Positions 51,992-60,728 of a stretch of DNA of 64,000 bases are shown one piece after another. The stretch spans positions 62,001 to 126,000 of the forward strand of contig NZ_WEGL01000013.1 of NCBI RefSeq assembly GCF_009604455.1, given 5' to 3'. This DNA is from Streptomyces sp. RB17. GTDB lineage: Bacteria > Actinomycetota > Actinomycetes > Streptomycetales > Streptomycetaceae. Both the position numbers and the translations under genes were made by a program. The notes under the pieces were generated by a model that saw only the letters and a program-made list of their open reading frames with translations, searched no databases and was not told the origin of the DNA. Every line of letters starts with the position of its first letter. Within the stretch, counting starts at the first letter, position 1.

Positions 51992-52684
51992 CTACCGGAC
52001 CGTCCTGTCCTCCACTGAGTTCCAGAAGTTCTCCACGATCCGGTCGAGGAACTCCCGGCCGGAGTCGCTGGCGCTCGTGCTGCCGCCGCCCCAGCTCAGG
52101 GTGGCGGCCATGTGCCCCTGGTAGTCCTCGTAGAGCCCCTGCAGCACTTCTTCGAGGACGGCGCTGTCCATGGGTGCCAGCTTCCGTACCGGCCGCACAT
52201 AGGCCTGCCAGCGGGTGGTCACCGCGCTGTGCAGCAGTTCGGCGAGCTTCGCCTCGCGGCCGGTGACGGCGACGAAGTCGGGCAGGGCGAGATCGAGGGC
52301 CTGGGCGAGCGCGGCCGACTGGCGCTCGTTGCCCCGCCACTGACCGCTCTCCTCCATGCGCAGATACGACCGCACATCCATGCCGACGGCACGGGCGACG
52401 TCCTCGGGCGCGACGGCACGGGCGACGCGATGCTCGCGCAGGGTCTGCGGCCGGCCGAACAGTTCACCCGGGGAACACCACAGCACGCCCGCCAGAGCGG
52501 TGAGTTCGGGGTGGCTCGGGGCCGCCGTGCCGCGTTCCCAGGCGATCACGAGGTCGGGTGTGACGTACGGCAGCCCGTACGAGGCCCGCATGCCGTAGGC
52601 GACGTGCTCGGGGCCCATGCCGAGCGCGGCGCGCAGCCGGCGGGCGGCCGGGGCGTTGAAGGGGGGAGCTGAGGGTTGGCGCAC
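51992..52684 (-). CDS. XRE-like DNA-binding protein with two HTH segments
   Basis: About 230 residues. Two helix-turn-helix regions are visible: one near 20-65 (YVTPDLVIAWERGTAAPSHP) and one near 85-130 (AVAPEDVARAVGMDVRSYLR, then MEESGQWRGNERQSAALAQA). The C-terminal half is an uncharacterised helical domain with a Ser/Gly loop (WGGGSTSASDSGREF). The start is uncertain: GTG at 52684 or TTG at 52693. It is convergent with pfkA, with 14 bases between the stops, and stands alone. Confidence 0.78.
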   Translation of the reverse strand: MRQPSAPPFNAPAARRLRAALGMGPEHVAYGMRASYGLPYVTPDLVIAWERGTAAPSHPELTALAGVLWCSPGELFGRPQTLREHRVARAVAPEDVARAVGMDVRSYLRMEESGQWRGNERQSAALAQALDLALPDFVAVTGREAKLAELLHSAVTTRWQAYVRPVRKLAPMDSAVLEEVLQGLYEDYQGHMAATLSWGGGSTSASDSGREFLDRIVENFWNSVEDRTVR

Positions 52685-52803
52685 CTCGCACAACCTAGGG
52701 GTCCTGTGACGGGATGGCTACGGGCTGTTCGGACAGGATCGGGGATTGGCGGAACGCACAGTTCCGGCCGTTCGGTATGTAACGGACGGAACACCCTTCC
52801 GCT

Positions 52804-53631
52804 TCATCCCTTGACCGCGCCGCCCAGCGCGAAGCCACCTCCCAAGCGGCGTGCGACCAGGACGTAGAGCAGGATCACGGGCGTGGAGTAGATGACGGAG
52901 AACGCGGCGAGCTGGCCGTACGCCACCATGCCCCGGTTGCCGAAGAAGTCGTTGATGCTGACCGAGGCCGGCATCTGGTCCGGGGTGAGCAGCAGCATGA
53001 ACGGGACGAAGAAGTTCCCCCACATCATCACGAACGAGAACACCGTGACGACGGCGAACCCCGGCCCCATCAGCGGCAGCACGATCCGGACCAGGGACTG
53101 CAGCGAGGACGCCCCGTCCGTCCAGGCCGCCTCCTCCAGCTCCTTCGGTACCCCGTCCATGAAGTTCTTCATCAGCCAGATGGCGAAGGGGAGTTGGGAG
53201 GTGGCGAAGAACAGGATCGTGCCCTGCAGGGTGTCGATCAGGTTCACCCGTACGAACAGCGCGTACACCGGCACCATGATCGCCGTGATCGGCAGGCTCG
53301 CCGCGAACAGGATGGACAGCAGGAACGGCCGGTTGAGCCGCGAGCGGAACCGGGAGAGCGGATACGCGGCGAGGGCGGCGCAGGCGACGGTCAGCGCGGT
53401 GGCGCCGCCGCACAGGATCAGGCTGTTCAGCAGCGGGGTGTAGGTGATGTCCGGGGTCAGGATGGCATCGAAGTTGCCGAAGGTGAGACCGTCCGGGATC
53501 TTCACTCTGAGGTCCGCGTGCGGGTCCACGGAGGACAGCACCACCCAGGCGAGGGGCAGCGCGAAGGCGACGGCCACGAGCAGGAGCGAGATGTCGGCGG
53601 CGAACCGACGGGACGCACGTTTCCGGGCCAT
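52804..53631 (-). CDS. CUT1 sugar ABC transporter permease (MalG type)
   Basis: 275 residues with six transmembrane helices. The EAA loop, which contacts the ATPase, is KNFMDGVPKELEEAAWTDGA near 143-162. The start is ATG at 53631, since GGAGG lies four bases before it; an in-frame GTG directly precedes. It overlaps the stop of the other permease. The last gene of the importer operon; no ATPase gene is present, as usual for Streptomyces sugar importers that share MsiK. Confidence 0.93.
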   Translation of the reverse strand: MARKRASRRFAADISLLLVAVAFALPLAWVVLSSVDPHADLRVKIPDGLTFGNFDAILTPDITYTPLLNSLILCGGATALTVACAALAAYPLSRFRSRLNRPFLLSILFAASLPITAIMVPVYALFVRVNLIDTLQGTILFFATSQLPFAIWLMKNFMDGVPKELEEAAWTDGASSLQSLVRIVLPLMGPGFAVVTVFSFVMMWGNFFVPFMLLLTPDQMPASVSINDFFGNRGMVAYGQLAAFSVIYSTPVILLYVLVARRLGGGFALGGAVKG

Positions 53632-54488
53632 CACACCTCCGTCCGCAGCAGCCGCAGATAGACCACCGAGAACAGCGCCCCGACGAGCAGCAGAAGCAGG
53701 GCGACCGCGGTGGCGTACCCGATCATGCTGTTCTGGAAGGCCTGTTCGTACATGAACAGCGGCAGGGTCTGGCTCTTGTCACCGGGCCCGCCCCGGGTCA
53801 TGACCCAGATCAGCCCGAAGACGGACAGCGTCTGCAGGGTGTTGAGCATCAGGTTGGTGCCGATGGACCGCCGGATCATCGGCAGCGTGATGTGCCACAT
53901 CCGCCGCCATCCGCCGGCCCCGTCCACCTCGGCGGCCTCCGTGATCTCGGCGGGTATCTCGTCCAGCGCGGCGGAGTAGACGAGCATCGAGAACGCCGTG
54001 CCCCGCCAGACGTTGGCGAAGGACACGGCGAGGATGGGCAACGTGAACAGCCAGTTCTCGCGGGGCAGATGGAGGAGGTCCAGGATGGCGTTGAGGGTTC
54101 CCTCGCGCCGGAAGAAGGCGTACAGCAGGAACCCGGCGACCACTTCCGGCAGCACCCACGCCGTGACGACGACCCCGCCGGTGAGCGTGCGCACCGGTTT
54201 CGACGCCCGTTTCATGAGCGCGGCCAGGGCGAGCCCCAGTGTGTTCTGCCCGACGAGCGAGGACAGCACGGTGAACACCAGGGTCAGCCAGACGGCGTTC
54301 AGGAACGCGGGGTCGTGAAAGGCACGCCGGAAGTTGTCGAACCCGACGAACGACGAGTGCGCCTGACCGGTCAGCTGCAGATCGGTGAAGGCGATCCAGA
54401 CGCAGTAGGCGATCGGCCCGGCGAGGAAGAGCAGGAGCAGGACGAGTGCGGGGGTGAGCGGGAGGGCGCGGCCGATCCGGCGCCTCAT
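53631..54488 (-). CDS. CUT1 sugar ABC transporter permease (MalF type)
   Basis: 285 residues with six predicted helices. The N-terminus is basic (RRRIGRALPLTPALVLLLLF). The EAA loop reads SAALDEIPAEITEAAEVDGA near 180-199. It overlaps the solute-binding protein stop by four bases (ATGA) and the MalG-type start, so all three genes are coupled. Confidence 0.93.
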   Translation of the reverse strand: MRRRIGRALPLTPALVLLLLFLAGPIAYCVWIAFTDLQLTGQAHSSFVGFDNFRRAFHDPAFLNAVWLTLVFTVLSSLVGQNTLGLALAALMKRASKPVRTLTGGVVVTAWVLPEVVAGFLLYAFFRREGTLNAILDLLHLPRENWLFTLPILAVSFANVWRGTAFSMLVYSAALDEIPAEITEAAEVDGAGGWRRMWHITLPMIRRSIGTNLMLNTLQTLSVFGLIWVMTRGGPGDKSQTLPLFMYEQAFQNSMIGYATAVALLLLLVGALFSVVYLRLLRTEV

Positions 54489-55858
54489 TTGCCGACCACT
54501 TGGCCACCGGTCACGTCCTTGAGCGTGTCGTCGTACCCGCTCGCCGCCTTCTCCACCGACTGGTCGCCGGTCGTCACGCTTTCCATGGCCTCCTGGATGG
54601 CCGTCGACACCTTCGGGTACGCCGGATACGCGGGCCGGTAGTGCGTGCTGGACACCAGGTCGGTGAAGAACTTGATGCCGGGCTGGGCGGTGGCGTAGGC
54701 GGGGTCGGCGGCGACGTCCTTGCGCACCGAGATCCCCGAGTTGGCGATGTACCACTTCCTGGCGTTCGCCTCGGTCTGCAGGGTCTTGACGAAGTCGAAG
54801 GCGAGGTCCGGGTTGCCGGCCTTGGCCGGGATGGCCCAGGTCCAGCCGCCGGACATGCTCACCTTGCCCGGGGCCTGCCCGGCTTCGGTCGGCATGGCGG
54901 CCAGCCCCAACTGCTTCGACCAGTCGGGCCACTCGTGCCCGCTGCCCGGCAGCCACTCCTGCGGCAGCCAGGAGCCGTCGAGGTCGATGCCGAGCTTGCC
55001 CTGGGGGAGGAGCTCGCCGTTGACGGTGGTGGCGTAGTTGGGGTCGAGGGCGTCGGAGACGTCGGGTCCGAGCTTCTCCTTGTAGACGGTCTCGACGAAC
55101 CTCAGCGAGTCCCGGAAGCCCTGGCCGGCCGTGATCCACTTCTTCGTGGTGCTGTCGTAGAGCGGATCGGAGGTGCCGTCGCCCGTGCCGTACAGGAGCA
55201 TCTCGAATCCCTGCATGGTGGAGCGCTCACCCGCCGGCTTGCCGGTGTAGACGTTGATCGGGGTGACCCCGGGAACCTTCTGCTTGATGGTCCGGGCGGC
55301 GGCGAGGACGTCGGCCCAGTTCTTCGGCTGCCAGTTCTCCGGGAGTCCGGCCTTGCGGAACACCCGCTTGTCGAACCACAGCCCGCGGGTGTCGGTCCCG
55401 TCCGGAACGCCGTACGTCTTCCCGTCCTGGCCCTTCGCGGCCGCTTTCGCGGTGTCGATGAACTGACTCCAGTCGGGCCACTTGGCCAGGTACGGGTCCA
55501 GGGGCTTCAGGTACCCGCTGGTGATGTCGGAGTTGATGAGGAAGGTGTCCTCGTAGACGAGGTCCGGCGCGGTCCTCGGGGAGCGCAGCATCTGCTGCAG
55601 CTTGGTGTAGTAGTCGGCGTCCGGGGCCTTGATGGGCACGAACTCGACCTTCTTGCCGGGGTACTTCTTCTCGAAGTCCTTCTTGATCCCGGCGAGATAG
55701 GTGTCCATCACCTTGACCGAGTTGTCGGTCGACTGCTTGTAGGAGACCTTGATCGTGTTCGGACTGCTTCCGGAGCCGTTGCCGCAGGCGGTGAGGGTCG
55801 CGGCGGCGAGAGCGGCGGTGAGGAGGGCGGAGAGGGCGGCGGTGGGGCGCACGGGCAT
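54485..55858 (-). CDS. Extracellular solute-binding lipoprotein of the sugar ABC importer
   Basis: 457 residues. Lipoprotein signal MPVRPTAALSALLTAALAAA ending LTAC-GNGSG, so Cys near 27 is lipidated. The mature protein is a family-1 binding protein, with ISYK-like first strand (NTIKVSYKQSTDN), FEKKYPGKKVEFVPIKAPDA, and the late motif MSGGWTWAIPAKAGNPDLAF. The sugar cannot be deduced; cello- or chito-oligosaccharides are possible. AGGAGG immediately precedes the ATG. Upstream lies a partial DasR-like site. Confidence 0.93.
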   Translation of the reverse strand: MPVRPTAALSALLTAALAAATLTACGNGSGSSPNTIKVSYKQSTDNSVKVMDTYLAGIKKDFEKKYPGKKVEFVPIKAPDADYYTKLQQMLRSPRTAPDLVYEDTFLINSDITSGYLKPLDPYLAKWPDWSQFIDTAKAAAKGQDGKTYGVPDGTDTRGLWFDKRVFRKAGLPENWQPKNWADVLAAARTIKQKVPGVTPINVYTGKPAGERSTMQGFEMLLYGTGDGTSDPLYDSTTKKWITAGQGFRDSLRFVETVYKEKLGPDVSDALDPNYATTVNGELLPQGKLGIDLDGSWLPQEWLPGSGHEWPDWSKQLGLAAMPTEAGQAPGKVSMSGGWTWAIPAKAGNPDLAFDFVKTLQTEANARKWYIANSGISVRKDVAADPAYATAQPGIKFFTDLVSSTHYRPAYPAYPKVSTAIQEAMESVTTGDQSVEKAASGYDDTLKDVTGGQVVGK

Positions 55859-55915
55859 GACCTCCTGAGGGCGCACTGCTGAGTGGCCAGGTGGTTGCCG
55901 TGCGAAGGTAAGAGG

Positions 55916-55931
55916 AATGGTCTAGTCAGGT
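55916..55931 (-). promoter_or_regulatory. Degenerate DasR/GntR-like half-site upstream of the sugar importer
   Basis: AATGGTCTAGTCAGGT matches the left half of the DasR-element consensus well (TGGTCTAG) but the right half poorly. It is 58-73 bases upstream of the binding-protein start. Other GntR-family regulators use similar sites. Confidence 0.35.
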
Positions 55932-56026
55932 CAATGAGTCTGCACGGGATCGGCTGCGCACGGCGCGGCCGGACGTCACTCAGGACGTACGGCCGTCGCC
56001 GACCGTCCGGCGGGCCGAACCTTCTC

Positions 56027-56719
56027 TCACCGCCCCTGCGGCACCCATCGATACACCAACTCCGGCCGCCCCACCTGCCCGTACAACGGACTCCGTGCCG
56101 CCCGCCCCGTCTCCACCAGGTGCTCCAGGTACCGCCGGGCGGTGATCCGGGAGATGCCCACCGACTCGGCCAGCGCCGCCGCCGTGAGTCCTTCCGCCGC
56201 CTCCCGCAGGGCCCCCGTCACCCGCTCCAGCGTCGGCCCGCTCAAGCCCTTCGGCAGTGCAGCGGGCGACGGTGCCCGCAGGGCCCCCAGCGCCCGGTCG
56301 ACCTCGTCCTGGCCGCTCGCCTCGCCCACCGCCGCACGGAACTCGGCGTAGCGGACCAGGCGGTCCCGGAGCGTGGCGAAGGTGAAGGGCTTCAGGACGT
56401 ACTGGACCACGCCCAGCGAGACACCCTCCCGCACCACCGCCAGATCCCGCGCCGACGTCACCGCTATCACGTCCGCGTGATGCCCGGCCGCGCGCAGCGA
56501 GCGGGCGAACTGCAGGCCGTGCACGTCCGGGAGGTGCAGGTCGAGGAGCAGGAGGTCCACGGCCGTACGGTCCAGGACGCGACGCGCCTCCGCACCCGTG
56601 TGCGCCTTGCCGACCGCGACGAATCCCGGTACCCGGCCGACGTACATCACATGGGCGTCGGCGGCGACCGGGTCGTCCTCGACGACCAGGACGCGGATGG
56701 GCCGCTGCTCGTTCGTCAT
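56027..56719 (-). CDS. CitB/DcuR-family response regulator
   Basis: 230 residues. Receiver domain (about 8-125): RVLVVEDDPVAADAHVMYV with the acidic pocket, phospho-acceptor Asp in VDLLLLDLHLPDVHG (near 58) and Lys in VLKPFTF. The C-terminal HTH (about 170-215) reads LTAAALAESVGISRITARRY with LYGQVGRPELVYRW after it, as in the CitB/DcuR class. It overlaps the kinase stop by four bases. The likely target is the dctA carrier divergent from the operon. Confidence 0.94.
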   Translation of the reverse strand: MTNEQRPIRVLVVEDDPVAADAHVMYVGRVPGFVAVGKAHTGAEARRVLDRTAVDLLLLDLHLPDVHGLQFARSLRAAGHHADVIAVTSARDLAVVREGVSLGVVQYVLKPFTFATLRDRLVRYAEFRAAVGEASGQDEVDRALGALRAPSPAALPKGLSGPTLERVTGALREAAEGLTAAALAESVGISRITARRYLEHLVETGRAARSPLYGQVGRPELVYRWVPQGR

Positions 56720-58347
56720 CTGCCGCCACCCGTGGGGGTGCGCAGCGGCAACCGTGCCTCGAACACCGCTCCGCCCTCGCCGTCCTCGTCGGACTCCGTC
56801 ACCGTCAACGTGCCCTCGTGGCGGGTCACCGCCTGCCGGACCAGGGCCAGCCCGAGGCCCCGTCCGCCGGGCCCGGCCGGCTTCGTCGAGAACCCCCGCT
56901 GGAATACCAGGTCGGCATGGGCCGGGTCCACACCGGGGCCCGTGTCGGACACCCGCAGGACCACCTCGGTGTCCGAGGCGTACGCCGTCACCGTCACCTG
57001 CGCCCGGACGCTGCCCTGCGCCGCGTCCACCGCGTTGTCGATCAGGTTGCCGAGGATGGTCACCAGGTCGCGGGCGGGCAGGCTCTCCGGGAGCAGGTTG
57101 TCGTCGAGGCGGCTGTCCGGGGACACCACCAGCTCCACGCCCCGCTCGTTGGCCTGGGCCGTCTTGCCGAGCAGCAGGGCGGCGAGCACCGGTTCGCCGA
57201 CCGCCGCGACCACCTGGTCGGTGAGCGCCTGGGCCAGCTCCAGTTCCGCCGTGGCGAACTCCACGGCCTCCTCGGCCCGGCCCAGCTCGATCAGCGACAC
57301 CACCGTGTGCAGGCGGTTCGCGGCCTCGTGCGCCTGCGAGCGCAGCGCCTGGGTGAAGCCCCGCTCCGAGTCCAGCTCGCCCATCAGGGACTGGAGTTCG
57401 GTGACATCACGGAGCGTGACGACCGTGCCGCGGCGCTCTCCGCCGGACACCGGGGAGGTGTTCACCACCAGCACCCGGGACGCCGTCAGGTGCACCTCGT
57501 CCACCCGCGGCTCGGAGGACAGCAGCACGCCGGTCAGCGGGGCCGGCAGGCCCAGCTCGGCCACCGAGCTGCCGATCAGCTGCGTGTCCGGCGCCCCCAG
57601 GCCCAGCAGCTCCCGTCCGCCGTCGTTGATCAGCGCCACCCTGTACTGCCCGTCCAGCATCAGCAGACCCTCGCGGACCGCGTGCAGCGCCGCCTGGTGG
57701 TAGTCGTGCATCCGGCTCAGCTCGGTGGCGTTCATGCCGTGGGTGTGGCGGCGCAGGCGGGCGTTGATCACGTACGTGCCGACGGCGCCGAGCAGCAGGG
57801 TGGCACCCGCGACGCCGAGCAGGGCCGTGACCTGGCCCTGGACCCGCGCACTGATCGCCTCCACCTTGATTCCGGCGCTGACCAGGCCGATGACGTGCCC
57901 GTTCTCCTCGACCGGGGTCACCGCGCGGACGGACGGGCCGAGGGTGCCGGTGTAGGTCTCGGTGAAGGTGTGGCCGTGCAGGGCGGGGTCGATACGGCCG
58001 AGGAAACGTTTGCCGATCTGTTTCCGGTCGGGGTGGGTCCAGCGGATGCCCGCCGGATTCATGATCGTCACGAAGTCGACGTCCGCGTCCCGCATGACCA
58101 TGAGCGCGTACGGCTCCAGCGCCGCCGAGGGGCGGGAGGTGTGGATCGCCGCGCGGACCGAGGGGGCGTCCGCGATCGAGCGGGCCACCGCGGTGACCTG
58201 GCGGACCGCCGCGTCCTCGGCCTGCCGCTGGTCGCTGACGTAGGTGAACAGCGCGTACCCGGCCACGACCACCGCTATCAGCACGGCCTGCATGGCGAAC
58301 AGCTGGCCCGCGAGACTGCGAGGTCGGGGGAGGGACGGGAAGCGCAT
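56716..58347 (-). CDS. DcuS/CitA-type sensor histidine kinase
   Basis: 543 residues. Two transmembrane helices (about 10-33 and 177-197) flank a PAS-like extracellular sensor (sCache/CitA type, with GIRWTHPDRKQIGKRFLG and VRAVTPVEENGHVIGLVSAG). A cytoplasmic PAS domain (about 215-320), an SPOB_a-type HisKA with QALRSQAHEAANRLHTVVSL (His near 342) and a HATPase_c domain with PGGRGLGLALVRQAV follow. It is typical for sensing di- or tricarboxylates. The gene is divergent from dctA. Confidence 0.95.
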   Translation of the reverse strand: MRFPSLPRPRSLAGQLFAMQAVLIAVVVAGYALFTYVSDQRQAEDAAVRQVTAVARSIADAPSVRAAIHTSRPSAALEPYALMVMRDADVDFVTIMNPAGIRWTHPDRKQIGKRFLGRIDPALHGHTFTETYTGTLGPSVRAVTPVEENGHVIGLVSAGIKVEAISARVQGQVTALLGVAGATLLLGAVGTYVINARLRRHTHGMNATELSRMHDYHQAALHAVREGLLMLDGQYRVALINDGGRELLGLGAPDTQLIGSSVAELGLPAPLTGVLLSSEPRVDEVHLTASRVLVVNTSPVSGGERRGTVVTLRDVTELQSLMGELDSERGFTQALRSQAHEAANRLHTVVSLIELGRAEEAVEFATAELELAQALTDQVVAAVGEPVLAALLLGKTAQANERGVELVVSPDSRLDDNLLPESLPARDLVTILGNLIDNAVDAAQGSVRAQVTVTAYASDTEVVLRVSDTGPGVDPAHADLVFQRGFSTKPAGPGGRGLGLALVRQAVTRHEGTLTVTESDEDGEGGAVFEARLPLRTPTGGGR

Positions 58348-58502
58348 GTCAGCAGTGTGCCTCTCCGGTTAAGTGTGAACTAAATGAACGGAAGGGTGAC
58401 CGCCCTCACAGGCCGGGAGATAGTCACGGCATTCCCCAAACAACGCCCGGACGTGAGCCGCACGCCGGTTGTTCGCCGACGAAGACGTCAAGGAGGGCAG
58501 TC

Positions 58503-59882
58503 GTGGCCGCCATCACCCCCGATACGGCACCTGCCGCACCCCGCGTGAAGCGGGACCGGACCCACTACCTGTACATCGCCGTCATCGTGGCGGTCGCCCT
58601 CGGCATCGCCGTTGGCCTCATCTGGCCCGACGCCGCGATCCAGCTGAAACCACTCGGTACCGGTTTCGTGAACCTGATCAAGATGATGATCTCGCCGATC
58701 ATCTTCTGCACGATCGTGCTCGGGATCGGGTCGGTGCGGAAGGCCGCGAAGGTGGGGGCCGTGGGCGGTATCGCCCTCGGTTACTTCCTGGTCATGTCGC
58801 TGGTCGCGCTCGCCATCGGGCTCGTCGTCGGCAATGTGCTGCACCCCGGTGACGGACTGCACCTGACGAACGCGCTCAAGGCGACCGGGCACGCCCAGGT
58901 GTCCAGCGACGCCCTGCCGCCCGTCGACTTCGTGCTGTCGATCATCCCGACCACGTTCGTCTCCGCCTTCACCGAGGGCCAGGTCCTCCAGACGCTGCTG
59001 GTGGCCCTGCTCGCCGGGTTCGCGCTGCAGGCCATGGGCTCGGCCGGACAGCCGGTGCTGCGCGGCATCGAGCACATCCAGCGGCTCGTCTTCCGCATCC
59101 TGTCGATGGTCATGTGGGCCGCGCCGATCGGTGCGTTCGGGGCCATCGCCGCGGTGGTGGGCTCGGCAGGGCTGGACGCGCTGAAGAGCCTCGCCGTGCT
59201 GATGCTCGGGTTCTACGTCACCTGCGTGCTGTTCGTCTTCGTGGTGCTCGGCGCGATCCTGCGCGTCGTCGCGGGTCTGAACGTCTTCTCCCTCTTCAAG
59301 TACCTGGCGCGGGAGTTTCTGCTGATCCTGTCCACCTCCTCCTCCGAGTCCGCGCTGCCGCGGCTGATCGCGAAGATGGAGCACCTGGGCGTCAGCAAGC
59401 CGGTCGTCGGTATCACCGTGCCGACCGGTTACTCCTTCAACCTCGACGGCACGATGATCTACATGACCATGGCCTCGCTGTACATCGCGGACGCCCTGGG
59501 TACGCCGATGTCCGTCGGTGAGCAGATCCCGTTGCTGCTGTTCCTGCTGCTGGCGTCCAAGGGCGCGGCGGGCGTGAGCGGCGCCGGTCTCGCGACCCTG
59601 GCCGGCGGTCTGCAGTCGCACAAGCCCGCGCTGGTCGACGGGGTCGGACTGATCGTCGGTATCGACCGGTTCATGAGCGAGGCGCGCGCGCTGACGAACT
59701 TCGCGGGCAACGCGGTCGCCACGGTGCTGGTGGGCACGTGGACGAAGGAGATCGACAAGGAGCGGGTGCGGCAGGTTCTTTCCGGGGAACTGCCGTTCGA
59801 TGAGACCACGTTGATGGATGAGGGGCGGGCGACGGTCACCGAGGTTCCTGAGCCTCGGGAGGAGGGGCTGGTCAAGGCCTGA
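58503..59882 (+). CDS. dctA: C4-dicarboxylate transport protein DctA
   Basis: 459 residues, sodium- or proton-coupled symporter for succinate, fumarate and malate (DAACS family). Family motifs: the Ser-rich hairpin STSSSESALPRLIAKMEHLG (about 277-296), VPTGYSFNLDGTMIYMTMAS (about 307-326) and the KGAAGVSGAG loop near 357. GTG start with AGGAGGGC about 6-8 bases upstream. It lies divergent from the DcuS/DcuR-like genes, 155 bases away, matching the usual induction by dicarboxylates. Confidence 0.96.
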   Translation: MAAITPDTAPAAPRVKRDRTHYLYIAVIVAVALGIAVGLIWPDAAIQLKPLGTGFVNLIKMMISPIIFCTIVLGIGSVRKAAKVGAVGGIALGYFLVMSLVALAIGLVVGNVLHPGDGLHLTNALKATGHAQVSSDALPPVDFVLSIIPTTFVSAFTEGQVLQTLLVALLAGFALQAMGSAGQPVLRGIEHIQRLVFRILSMVMWAAPIGAFGAIAAVVGSAGLDALKSLAVLMLGFYVTCVLFVFVVLGAILRVVAGLNVFSLFKYLAREFLLILSTSSSESALPRLIAKMEHLGVSKPVVGITVPTGYSFNLDGTMIYMTMASLYIADALGTPMSVGEQIPLLLFLLLASKGAAGVSGAGLATLAGGLQSHKPALVDGVGLIVGIDRFMSEARALTNFAGNAVATVLVGTWTKEIDKERVRQVLSGELPFDETTLMDEGRATVTEVPEPREEGLVKA

Positions 59883-59897
59883 TCCGCGGAAAGAGAC

Positions 59898-59940
59898 TCC
59901 GGATGTCCGGCCCCGCCTGAACCCGGGCCGGGCATCCGGA
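59898..59940 (+). terminator. First terminator hairpin after dctA
   Basis: TCCGGATG pairs with CATCCGGA and CCGGCCC with GGGCCGG, joined through one G-T pair, around an 11-nt loop. It lies 16 bases after the stop. Confidence 0.75.
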
Positions 59941-59946
59941 ACCGCC

Positions 59947-59983
59947 GCCGGGCGGCTGAGTGTCCGTACCTCAGCCGCCCGGC
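59947..59983. terminator. Second hairpin, shared by dctA and the convergent TetR gene
   Basis: Perfect 14-bp stem GCCGGGCGGCTGAG / CTCAGCCGCCCGGC with a 9-nt loop. It contains the stop codon of the TetR gene. On the plus strand it is followed by CTTCTTCCGTTTCTCC, which supports termination of dctA. Confidence 0.8.
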
Positions 59984-60612
59984 TTCTTCCGTTTCTCCTC
60001 GTTCACCCTGGCCACCAGCTCGGTGGCCCTCGAGGCGGGCACGCCCGCCGCGGTCAGCACCGTGACCGTGGCCGAGCGGCCCGCCTCCTGTGCCGTCAGG
60101 AGGCCGTCGTTCACCGCCTCCATCACCGCGAAGAGCATCTGCTCGTGCACGTAGGCCAGCGCCGGCGCCGGCAGCGGTGAGTTGAACACGCCCTCGTCCA
60201 GGCCCTGTTGGAGCAGTCGGATCTTGCCCGCGCGCACGGGGGCCAGACGTTCGCGGATGCCCTGGACGGTGACTGTGCGCTGGGCCAGGGCGATCAGCAG
60301 CCGGTAGCGGTCGGCGATCTCCCAGATGGCGAGCACCGAGCGGGCCACAGCCTCCGCCGGGTCCTGCGCATCGTCACGGGCGCGGGCGTCCGCGTCCGCC
60401 AGTGCCGCCACGGCGCCGTCGACGAGGGTGCTGATGAGCGCCTCACGGCTGGGGAAATGGCCGTACACCGTCCGTCGTACGACTCCCGCGGCGCGCGCGA
60501 TCTGGTCCATGGAGGCGTCGGGGTCGCGCAGCAGTTCGGCGAGGGCGACGTCGAGGATGCGGCGCCGGTTGGCGTCGGCGCGGCTGGTGTTACCCGTGGT
60601 CATGGCTGTCAT
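59971..60612 (-). CDS. TetR-family regulator of the adjacent MFS exporter
   Basis: 213 residues. HTH near 33-60: ASMDQIARAAGVVRRTVYGH with recognition helix VVRRTVYGHF. The C-terminal domain is helical, without recognisable ligand motif. It is divergent from the MFS gene across a 116-bp region with three TGCACA/TGTGCA dyads, the classical layout of a local repressor and its exporter. The start is uncertain between 60612 and 60603; neither has a clear ribosome site. Confidence 0.9.
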   Translation of the reverse strand: MTAMTTGNTSRADANRRRILDVALAELLRDPDASMDQIARAAGVVRRTVYGHFPSREALISTLVDGAVAALADADARARDDAQDPAEAVARSVLAIWEIADRYRLLIALAQRTVTVQGIRERLAPVRAGKIRLLQQGLDEGVFNSPLPAPALAYVHEQMLFAVMEAVNDGLLTAQEAGRSATVTVLTAAGVPASRATELVARVNEEKRKKPGG

Positions 60613-60633
60613 TGTGCACGCCCTTCATCGACT

Positions 60634-60695
60634 TGCACACCGATGTGCAGCGGCGTACATTGCACAGTGCTGTGCAATTGCACGTCACTGTGCAA
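60634..60695. promoter_or_regulatory. Three tandem operator-like dyads, TetR/MFS region
   Basis: TGCACA-CCGA-TGTGCA (60634-60649), ATTGCACAG-TG-CTGTGCAAT (60659-60678, perfect 9-bp arms) and TTGCAC-GTCACT-GTGCAA (60678-60695). A further TGTGCAC half-site overlaps the TetR start at 60613-60619. All share TTGCACA. Multiple sites suggest cooperative repression of both genes. Confidence 0.8.
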
Positions 60696-60728
60696 ATCTC
60701 GTCGCGATCGAGGAAGGCGACCCCTGCC

